From Burkholderia cepacia ATCC 25416 (GTDB lineage Bacteria; Pseudomonadota; Gammaproteobacteria; Burkholderiales; Burkholderiaceae), in NCBI RefSeq assembly GCF_001411495.1, contig NZ_CP012983.1:310001-374000 (forward strand): a DNA stretch of 64,000 nt, in the 5' to 3' direction. This document shows, piece after piece, positions 8,063 to 15,114 of the stretch. The position numbers and the translations under genes were made by a program. Position 1 is the first letter of the stretch. Every line of letters begins with the position of its first letter. The notes under the pieces are model-generated. The model saw nothing but the letters and a program-made list of their open reading frames with translations, searched no databases and was not told where the DNA came from.

Positions 8063-9102
8063 TCGAATCGTCGAAACCGCTGCCGTCGGGAGCGGCAGTC
8101 TCGCAGCGCGTGCCTGCATGGCGCTCTGCGTTGCAACGCCCGGAGGGCTGGCTCGCGGTGGCCGTCGTGTGCATGCTGCCGGTCGCGCTGAGCTCGGGCT
8201 CGCTCGCGACCGAAGTGCTGGTGTTCGCGCTCGCCGCGCTCGGCTGCAACCTGCTGCTGGGCTATACGGGGCTGTTGTCATTCGGGCAGGGCATCTTCTT
8301 CGGGCTCGGCAGCTACGCGGCGGGGCTGGTGCTGACGCACGGCGTCGCATCGGTGACCGCTGCGCTCGCTGCAGCCACCGTGCTCGGAGCCGTCGCGGCG
8401 GCGCTCGTCGGCTGGTTCTCGATCCGGCAGCGTGGCACCTACTTCGTGATGCTGACGCTCGCGTTCGGGCAGCTGTTCTACTTTCTCGCCTACACGACGC
8501 CGGACGTCACGGGCGGCGACAACGGGCTGCTCGACATCCCGCGTCCCGCGCTCGCCGCGTTCGGGCATCCGCTCGTTTCACTCGATTCGCCGTGGCGCTA
8601 CTACGGCTTCGTCGCGGTGCTGTTTGTCGCGGTGTTCTGGCTGCTGTTGCGCGTGTCGCGCTCCGTGTTCGGCCGCACGCTGCTCGCGATCCGCGACAAC
8701 GAGGCGCGCGCGGCGGCGGCCGGCTACGACGTGAAGCGCTTCAAGCTTGCGGCGTTCGTGCTTTCGGGGGCGGTCACGGGTTTCGCGGGTGCGCTGCACG
8801 CGTTGATGACGGGCATCGCGCCGCTGTCGAACATCGACTATCACACGAGCGAGATGATCCTCGTGATGACGGTGATCGGCGGCACGGGCAACCTGTTCGC
8901 GTCGGTGCTCGGCGCGGCATTCTACGTGCTGTTCGCGGACTGGCTGTCGACGCTGTGGCCGCGCTGGCTGCTGCTGCTCGGCCTCGTGCTGATCGCGGTC
9001 AGCCTGTTCATGCAGCGCGGGTTGTGGGGATTGGGTGAACGCGTCGTGGCGTCGCTGCGGCGCGGCGGACGCACGGAGCAGACGACCGAGGAGCGGCAAT
9101 GA
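8059..9102 (+). CDS. ABC importer inner-membrane permease, LivM type
   Basis: A 347-residue permease. After a hydrophilic N-terminus of about 35 residues come about nine hydrophobic segments with the LivM signatures GYTGLLSFGQGIFFGLGSYAA, TYFVMLTLAFGQ and RDNEARAAAAGYDV, and a C-terminal GGTGNLFASVLGA block. The start at 8059 is fixed by the ATGA overlap with the preceding gene, and its own stop overlaps the LivG-type ATPase start the same way. It pairs with the LivH-type subunit. Confidence 0.92.
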   Translation: MIESSKPLPSGAAVSQRVPAWRSALQRPEGWLAVAVVCMLPVALSSGSLATEVLVFALAALGCNLLLGYTGLLSFGQGIFFGLGSYAAGLVLTHGVASVTAALAAATVLGAVAAALVGWFSIRQRGTYFVMLTLAFGQLFYFLAYTTPDVTGGDNGLLDIPRPALAAFGHPLVSLDSPWRYYGFVAVLFVAVFWLLLRVSRSVFGRTLLAIRDNEARAAAAGYDVKRFKLAAFVLSGAVTGFAGALHALMTGIAPLSNIDYHTSEMILVMTVIGGTGNLFASVLGAAFYVLFADWLSTLWPRWLLLLGLVLIAVSLFMQRGLWGLGERVVASLRRGGRTEQTTEERQ

Positions 9103-9866
9103 GCGAAGCGATTCTCGAAGCGCGCGGCATCGTCAAGCGCTACGGCAAGTTCACGGCGCTGGGCGGCGTCGATCTGCGGATCATGCCGCGCACCGTGCAT
9201 TCGGTGATCGGGCCGAACGGTGCGGGCAAGACCACGTTGTTCCATACGCTGACGGGCACATTGCCGATCACGTCGGGCTCGATCCTGTTCGACGGTCACG
9301 ACGTGTCGCGCGAACCCGATCACAAGCGCGTGCGGCGCGGCATCGCGCGCTCGTTCCAGGTGACGAGCCTGTTTCCGAACCTGAGCGTGCGCGAGAACCT
9401 GCGCGTTGCCGCGCAGGGCGTCGAATCGCGGCGCGCGCTGAATCCGTGGACGCCGCCGCGCGGTGCGCTTGCGCACGACGGCATTGTCGACGACGTGCTC
9501 GAGCGGCTCGGCCTGCAGCGCTTCGCCGATACGGCGGCCGGCGTGCTGTCGCACGGCCAGCAGCGCCGGCTCGAGGTCGGGATGGCGCTGGCGGCGCGAC
9601 CGCGCGCGATCTTTCTCGACGAGCCGACGTCGGGCATGGGGATCGACGATCTCGACGACATGAAGGCGCTGATCCGCGGCCTGCGCGACGACTACACGGT
9701 CGTGCTGATCGAACACAACATGGGCATCGTGATGGACATCTCGGACACGATTACGGTGATGCAGCAGGGCCGCGTGCTGGTCGAAGGCAAACCCGACGCG
9801 ATTCGCGGCGACGAGCGCGTGCGCAGCGCGTATCTCGGCAACATGATCACGGGAGGCCGCGCATGA
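9099..9866 (+). CDS. ABC importer ATPase, LivG type
   Basis: A 255-residue cytoplasmic ATPase. Walker A is GPNGAGKTT at residues 38-46, the signature loop is LSHGQQRRLEVGMAL, Walker B is AIFLDEPTSGMG, and the switch histidine is in VLIEHNM. The signature has SHGQQ rather than SGGQQ, a common LivG variant. The start overlaps the LivM-type stop (ATGA), and its TGA overlaps the LivF-type ATG, so all four transporter genes are translationally chained. Confidence 0.93.
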   Translation: MSEAILEARGIVKRYGKFTALGGVDLRIMPRTVHSVIGPNGAGKTTLFHTLTGTLPITSGSILFDGHDVSREPDHKRVRRGIARSFQVTSLFPNLSVRENLRVAAQGVESRRALNPWTPPRGALAHDGIVDDVLERLGLQRFADTAAGVLSHGQQRRLEVGMALAARPRAIFLDEPTSGMGIDDLDDMKALIRGLRDDYTVVLIEHNMGIVMDISDTITVMQQGRVLVEGKPDAIRGDERVRSAYLGNMITGGRA

Positions 9867-10564
9867 TGCTCGACGTGAAGGAGGTTCATGCGTACTACGG
9901 CAAGAGTCACGTGCTGCAGGGCATTTCGCTGAACGTGAACGAAGGCGAGACGGTGACGCTGCTGGGGCGCAACGGTGCGGGCAAGTCGACGACGCTCAAG
10001 ACCATCGCCGGTGTCGTGGCACCAACCGGTGGCACGGTGACGTTCGTGGGCCGTTCGCTGTCCGGGCAGCCCGCACACCGGATCGCCACGCGCGGGCTGT
10101 GCTTCGTGCCCGAGCATCGCGGGATTTTCCGGCTGCTGTCGGTCGAGGAAAACCTGCTGCTCGGCGCGCGCCGGGATTCGCCGTGGCAGCTCGACGACAT
10201 CTACCGGATCTTTCCGCGCCTGAAGGAGCGCCGCCGCAACGGCGGTGCGCAGCTGTCGGGCGGCGAGCAGCAGATGCTCGCGATCGGCCGCGCGCTGATG
10301 AACCACCCGCGGCTGCTGATGCTCGACGAGCCGGTCGAGGGGCTCGCGCCGGTGATCGTCGAGGAGATCGTCGCGCAGTTGAAGCAGATCAAGGCGGCCG
10401 GCGTCGCGATCCTGCTCGTCGAACAGAACCTCGAAGTGTGCACGCAGCTCGCGGACCGCCACTTCGTGATCGAACAGGGCGTGATCGTCTATGAAGGCAG
10501 CAACGCGGCGTTCGCGGCCGATCACGAGGTGAAGGACCGTTACCTGGGCGTCGGCGTCGCGTAA
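9863..10564 (+). CDS. ABC importer ATPase, LivF type
   Basis: A 233-residue ATPase. Walker A is GRNGAGKST at about residues 35-43, the signature is LSGGEQQMLAIGRAL, Walker B is LLMLDEPVEGLAP, and the switch region is ILLVEQN. There are ATGs at 9863 and 9866; the first overlaps the preceding stop and follows GGGAGG. It powers the importer together with the LivG-type subunit. Confidence 0.93.
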   Translation: MMLDVKEVHAYYGKSHVLQGISLNVNEGETVTLLGRNGAGKSTTLKTIAGVVAPTGGTVTFVGRSLSGQPAHRIATRGLCFVPEHRGIFRLLSVEENLLLGARRDSPWQLDDIYRIFPRLKERRRNGGAQLSGGEQQMLAIGRALMNHPRLLMLDEPVEGLAPVIVEEIVAQLKQIKAAGVAILLVEQNLEVCTQLADRHFVIEQGVIVYEGSNAAFAADHEVKDRYLGVGVA

Positions 10565-10598
10565 GCGTCGCGCTCTTTCATTGCGAGGAAATCCATCG

Positions 10599-11888
10599 AT
10601 GCAAGTTCAGGATTCGACACCGGGCGTCGCGGCGTCCGGCTTGCGCGTCGACGGCGCGCGGCTGTGGGACAGCCTGATGCGTCTCGCGCGGATCGGCGCG
10701 ACCGACAAGGGCGGCGTATGCCGCCTCGCGCTCACCGAACTCGATCGCGAGGCACGCGACCTGTTTGTCGCGTGGGCGAAGGAAACCGGCTGCACGGTGC
10801 GCGTCGATGCGATCGGCAACATCTTCGCGCGGCGGGCCGGCGAACGCGACGACCTGCCGCCCGTGACGACGGGCAGCCATATCGACACGCAGCCGACCGG
10901 CGGCAAGTTCGACGGCAACTACGGCGTGCTCGCGGGCCTCGAAGTGCTGCGCACGCTCGACGACGCGGGCGTGCGCACGCGCGCGCCGCTCGAGGTCGCC
11001 GTCTGGACCAACGAGGAAGGCTCGCGCTTCGTGCCCGTGATGATGGGCTCCGGCGTGTTCGCGGGCGCGTTCACGCTCGACCATGCGCTCGCGCAAAGCG
11101 ATCGCGACGGCGTGTCGGTGCGCGACGCACTTGCCGCGATCGGGTATGCGGGCCATGCGGACGGCGGGCACGGCGCGCATCCGGTCGGCGCGTATTTCGA
11201 AGCGCATATCGAGCAGGGGCCGGTGCTGGAGGCGCACGACACGACGATCGGCGTGGTCGAGGGCGCACTCGGGCAGCGCTGGTACGACGTGACCGTGCAC
11301 GGCATGGAGGCGCACGCGGGCCCGACGCCGATGGCGTTGCGACGCGACGCGCTGCTGGTCGCGGCCGATCTGGTGCGCGCGGTGAACGCCATTGCGCTCG
11401 CGCATCCGCCGCACGGACGCGGCACGGTCGGCTGGGTCGACGTGCACCCGAATTCGCGCAACGTGATTCCGGGCCGCGTGACGCTGACCGTCGACCTGCG
11501 CGCGGCTGACGACGCGACGCTGACGGCGATGGATGCGCAACTGCGCGCGGCGTGCGCCGACCTGGGCGCAGCGGCCGACATGCGGATCGACGTCGAGCAG
11601 GTCGTGTATTTTCCGCCGCAGCCGTTCGATGCGACGCTGGTCGAGCAGGTTCGCGCCGGCGCGAACGCGCTCGGGATGTCGTCGATGAACGTGATCAGCG
11701 GCGCGGGCCACGACGCTGTGTATCTCGCGCGCGTTGCGCCGACCGCGATGATCTTCGTGCCGTGCAAGGACGGGATCAGCCACAACGAGATCGAGGACGC
11801 CGATCCGGTGCATCTGGAAGCCGGCTGCAACGTGCTGCTGCAGGCGATGCTGGGCGCGGCCGGGATCGCGAAGGGCAGTACACGATGA
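10599..11888 (+). CDS. M20-family amidohydrolase (N-carbamoyl-L-amino acid hydrolase/allantoate amidohydrolase type)
   Basis: A 429-residue metal-dependent hydrolase that cleaves a C-N bond in N-carbamoyl amino acids, allantoate or related amides. Family blocks are TGSHIDTQPTGGKFDGNYG with metal-binding His and Asp, TNEEGSRF with the catalytic Glu, EAHIEQGPVLE, and GAGHDAVYLARVAPTAMIFVPCKDGISHNE in the C-terminal half. The ATG at 10599 follows GAGGA. It sits 34 bases after the ATPase gene and overlaps the M81 gene by ATGA, so it belongs to the importer operon and probably acts on the imported compound. No hydantoinase or allantoicase gene is linked, so the substrate remains open. Confidence 0.9.
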   Translation: MQVQDSTPGVAASGLRVDGARLWDSLMRLARIGATDKGGVCRLALTELDREARDLFVAWAKETGCTVRVDAIGNIFARRAGERDDLPPVTTGSHIDTQPTGGKFDGNYGVLAGLEVLRTLDDAGVRTRAPLEVAVWTNEEGSRFVPVMMGSGVFAGAFTLDHALAQSDRDGVSVRDALAAIGYAGHADGGHGAHPVGAYFEAHIEQGPVLEAHDTTIGVVEGALGQRWYDVTVHGMEAHAGPTPMALRRDALLVAADLVRAVNAIALAHPPHGRGTVGWVDVHPNSRNVIPGRVTLTVDLRAADDATLTAMDAQLRAACADLGAAADMRIDVEQVVYFPPQPFDATLVEQVRAGANALGMSSMNVISGAGHDAVYLARVAPTAMIFVPCKDGISHNEIEDADPVHLEAGCNVLLQAMLGAAGIAKGSTR

Positions 11889-13387
11889 AGATCCTGATCG
11901 CCCGGATGAACCACGAGACGAACACGTTCTCGCCGGTGCCGACGCCGCTCGCCGCGTTCGGCCGCAACGGCCCCGACTGGGGCGACGACGCGTATCGCGC
12001 GAATCGCGGGATGCGCACCGCGATGGCCGCGTTCCTCGACGCGGCCGAGCGTGAAGGCGCCGGGATCGTCACGCCCGTGTCGGCGGCCGCGAACCCGAGC
12101 GGGCCGGTTGCGGCCGACGCGTATGCGGCGATCTGCGACGCGATCGTCGCGGCCGCGCCCGGCTGCGACGCGGTGATGCTCGACCTGCACGGTGCGATGG
12201 TGGCCGAGCAGAGCGCGGACGGCGAGGGCGACCTTCTCGCGCGTGTGCGCGCGGCGCTGCCCGATGCGCCGATCGCGGTCGCGCTCGACCTGCATGCGAA
12301 CGTCACGCAGAAGATGGTCGATCACGCGGATGTGATCGTCAGTTTCAAGACTTATCCGCACGTCGACATGTACGAGACCGGCGAGCATGCGGCACGGTTG
12401 CTATTCGACCGGCTTCACGGTCGCGCGCGGCCCGTGCTCGCATGGCGGCAGCCGCCGCTGATGACGTCGACGCTGCGCAGCGCGAGCGCCGAAGGCGCGA
12501 TGAAGCGCGCGGTGGAGGCCGCGCGCGCGGCCGAGGCCGACGGGATGCTCGCGGTATCGGTGCTGCCGGGTTTCTCGCTCGCGGACATTCCCGCGCCGTG
12601 CATCAGCGTCGTGGTGGTGGCCGATGGCGACCGCGCCGGGGCCGACGCGGTCGCCGAGCGCATCGCACGGCAGATCTGGGACGCGCGCGACGAATTCGTC
12701 TATCGCAGCGCGCCGCTTACCGAATCGGTCGCGCAGGCCGCGGCGCTCGCGCGTGGCGCGGACCGGCCCGTGCTGATGCTCGACCACGGCGACAACTGCA
12801 TGTCGGGCGGCCCGTGCGACACGATGGACCTGCTCGAGGCCGCGCTCGCGCACGGGCTCGACGGCATCGTCAGCGGGCCGCTGTGCGACCCGCAGGCCGT
12901 CGCCGCGCTGATCGACGCGGGCGTCGGCGCGACCGTGACGGTGCCGGTCGGCAACCGCCTGCCGTCGCACGGCGGCGTGCGGCGCGAGCCGTTTCGCGCG
13001 ACCGGCGTCGTGCGTGCGCTCACCGACGGCGAATACGTGATCACGGGGCCGACTTACACGGGCCAGCGCGCATACATGGGCCGCACGGCCGTGCTCGATA
13101 TCGGCGCGGCCACGCTCGTCATCACCGAGCGTACGCAGGAGCCGTGGGACCTCGGCGTGTTCGAGAGCGTCGGCGTCGATCCGCGCCGCGCACGCTTCCT
13201 GCTGCTGAAATCGCGGATGTATTGCCGGCCGGTGTTCGTGCCGATCGCGGCCGCGCTGGTCGAGTGCGACAGCCGCGGCGTGACGGGCTCGGACTACGGG
13301 CTGTTTCACTACGAGCGGCTGGCGCGGCCGGTGTATCCGCTCGACGACGTCGGCGAGTGGCCGTTCGGCGCGCGACGGACGGGTTGA
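11885..13387 (+). CDS. M81-family metallopeptidase (MlrC-like)
   Basis: A 500-residue protein of the family named after MlrC of microcystin degradation; most members are of unknown specificity, with proposed roles on unusual peptides or amide compounds. It begins with the family N-terminus containing NHETNTFSPVPTPLAAFG, then VMLDLHGAMV and ALDLHANVTQKM with likely zinc ligands, and a C-terminal MlrC domain with DHGDNCMSGGPCDTM. The ATG overlaps the M20 stop codon. Together with the importer and M20 hydrolase it suggests a dedicated uptake-and-cleavage route. A decayed copy of its first exon-length segment lies at 4661-4750. Confidence 0.88.
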   Translation: MKILIARMNHETNTFSPVPTPLAAFGRNGPDWGDDAYRANRGMRTAMAAFLDAAEREGAGIVTPVSAAANPSGPVAADAYAAICDAIVAAAPGCDAVMLDLHGAMVAEQSADGEGDLLARVRAALPDAPIAVALDLHANVTQKMVDHADVIVSFKTYPHVDMYETGEHAARLLFDRLHGRARPVLAWRQPPLMTSTLRSASAEGAMKRAVEAARAAEADGMLAVSVLPGFSLADIPAPCISVVVVADGDRAGADAVAERIARQIWDARDEFVYRSAPLTESVAQAAALARGADRPVLMLDHGDNCMSGGPCDTMDLLEAALAHGLDGIVSGPLCDPQAVAALIDAGVGATVTVPVGNRLPSHGGVRREPFRATGVVRALTDGEYVITGPTYTGQRAYMGRTAVLDIGAATLVITERTQEPWDLGVFESVGVDPRRARFLLLKSRMYCRPVFVPIAAALVECDSRGVTGSDYGLFHYERLARPVYPLDDVGEWPFGARRTG

Positions 13388-13514
13388 CCGAAACGAACCG
13401 GGTGCGGGACGCCGGATTCGGCGGCTTTCGGGCATCATGCGGTGGTTTCGACCCGTCGAGCAGCAGGGTCGAGCCATCCATTGCATCCGCAACCGATCCG
13501 GAGAACCGACCGCC

Positions 13515-14702
13515 ATGCATTCGAATTCCTTCCGCCCGCGCAGCGCGCGCCTGCTCGCCGCGCTGACCCTCGCCACGACGGCCGTTGCCGCGCACGCCGC
13601 CGACTGGATCGTGTCCGGCAACGACGGCAAGTACCAGCGCGTCGAGGGCCGCGACACCTATCTCGCTTCGCCGCCCGCCGACACGCTGACGCTGCTCGAC
13701 GCCAGCACGTTCCCGCCGAAGGTCGCGCGGCAGGTCGACGTCGAGAACGGCATCCAGGGGCCGCCGCAGGCCGTCGCGATCACGCCCGACGCGAAGCTCG
13801 CGCTTGTCGGCGCGCCGACGCGCTACGACACGGCCGCGAAGCAGCTCGTGTTCGACACGTTCCTGCAGGTCGTGAATCTCGACGCCGCGCCGCCGTCGGT
13901 CACGCGCATCGAGCTCGGCACGCATCCGCAAGGGATCGCGATCGACCGCTCGGGCAAGCTCGCGCTCGTCGCGAACGTCGACGGCAGCGTGTCGATCCTT
14001 CGCATCGACGGCACACAGGTGACGCTCGACGGCAGCCTGAAGATCGGCAAGAAGCGGCTGGCCGGGATCAGCTTCACGCACGACGGCAAGCATGCGCTCG
14101 TGTCGCTGCGCGACGAGCAGGGCATCGCGGTGCTGAACGTCGACGACGGCAAGGTGACCGACAGCGGGTCGCGCCTGAGCACGGGTGTCGCGCCTTACAC
14201 GATCGACGTGTCGAGCGACAACCGCTGGGCCGTCGTCAGCAACGTGGGGCTGGCCGGGCTGCCGGGTTATACGGGCACGCTCGCGGGCGATGCCGATTCG
14301 GTCGCGCTGATCGACGTGTCGCGCGTGCCGTTCCGCACGGTCCAGTACCTGACGGTGCCGTCGCTGCCGGAAGGCGTCGCGATTTCGCCGGACGGGAAGT
14401 GGATCGCCGTGCAGGCGATGGACGGCTCGAACCTGACGGCCGACAATCCGGGCCGCCACAAGATCGGCAAGGTGCTGCTGTTCGAAATCCGCAACGGGCA
14501 GGCCGTGAAGGTGAGCGAGGTGCCCGGCGGCGAAGCCGCGCAAGGCATCGTGTTCACCGCGGACAGCCGGCACGTGATCGTGCAGTTCAACGTCGAGCGG
14601 CAACTGGCGTTCTATGCGGTGGAAGGCGGCAAGCTGCGCGATACGGGCAAGCGGATCGCGCTGACGGGTGGACCGTCGTCGCTGCGGACGTTGCCGCGCT
14701 GA
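13515..14702 (+). CDS. Exported YncE-like beta-propeller protein
   Basis: A 395-residue protein with an N-terminal signal peptide ending AAHAAD and then repeating segments of the kind seen in YncE/lactonase-type seven-bladed propellers (AITPDAKLALVG, AIDRSGKLALVAN, SFTHDGKHALVS, AISPDGKWIAVQ, VFTADSRHVIVQF). These D-G-K/A-V repeats are visible at intervals of 45-60 residues. The ATG at 13515 follows GGAGA. It is probably a periplasmic binding or scaffold protein; no catalytic residues are recognised. It is the only gene between the M81 operon and the glycosidases. Confidence 0.8.
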   Translation: MHSNSFRPRSARLLAALTLATTAVAAHAADWIVSGNDGKYQRVEGRDTYLASPPADTLTLLDASTFPPKVARQVDVENGIQGPPQAVAITPDAKLALVGAPTRYDTAAKQLVFDTFLQVVNLDAAPPSVTRIELGTHPQGIAIDRSGKLALVANVDGSVSILRIDGTQVTLDGSLKIGKKRLAGISFTHDGKHALVSLRDEQGIAVLNVDDGKVTDSGSRLSTGVAPYTIDVSSDNRWAVVSNVGLAGLPGYTGTLAGDADSVALIDVSRVPFRTVQYLTVPSLPEGVAISPDGKWIAVQAMDGSNLTADNPGRHKIGKVLLFEIRNGQAVKVSEVPGGEAAQGIVFTADSRHVIVQFNVERQLAFYAVEGGKLRDTGKRIALTGGPSSLRTLPR

Positions 14703-14742
14703 CGCGCACGGCATCCGTTCGTCCCGTTCTTCACGTTCATGC

Positions 14743-14765
14743 GGCGCCCGGGTTCGCCGGGCGCC
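14743..14765 (+). terminator. Hairpin downstream of the propeller gene
   Basis: GGCGCCCGG and CCGGGCGCC form a perfect 9-bp stem with a five-base loop about 40 bases after the stop codon. There is no U-run, so it may be a weak or Rho-assisted terminator. Confidence 0.45.
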
Positions 14766-14846
14766 CGTCAATGCACCTCCCGGTGCGCCGCCGTTGCAAC
14801 GCAACAAATGGCGGGAATGCATACCCGAAGCTGCTTAACTCCAGAT

Positions 14847-14862
14847 TGTTTAGTTAAACAAA
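14847..14862. promoter_or_regulatory. TTGTTTA-GT-TAAACAA dyad, candidate operator
   Basis: A perfect 7-bp inverted repeat with a two-base centre, in an AT-rich patch about 250 bases before the GH92 gene. It looks like an operator for a dimeric repressor of the LacI or GntR type, but no such regulator is adjacent to the glycosidase genes. The assignment is by form only. Confidence 0.4.
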
Positions 14863-15114
14863 CTGAAAATTCGGGAAACTTCTCGTGGTGAATAAACAGT
14901 CGTTACGGCACTGTAAGCCCCTGGGAAGGATGTGACGTTCCCGGAGACAGGGCGGTGAGGCGACGGTTGCGGCAGCAACGATCGTCGCGGGGTATTCGCA
15001 TGTAACGAGCCGGCGTGACGTCGCCTGGAGGGCCAGTCGACGCTACGCCGCGCGGCGTGCCGGATGATCGCGGCGCCGGAACAATCGTTTTGATTAACGG
15101 TACTAAACGAAAAA

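Larger units (their letters stand above)
14703..15114. other. Intergenic region upstream of the glycosidase pair
   Basis: These 412 bases contain no supportable gene. They hold a hairpin after the propeller gene, a TTGTTTA-GT-TAAACAA dyad, and an AT-rich segment immediately before the GH92 start (TTGATTAACGG, then ACTAAACG). The composition drops clearly in GC around 14835-14880, consistent with a regulated promoter. No strong Shine-Dalgarno precedes the GH92 ATG. Confidence 0.5.
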
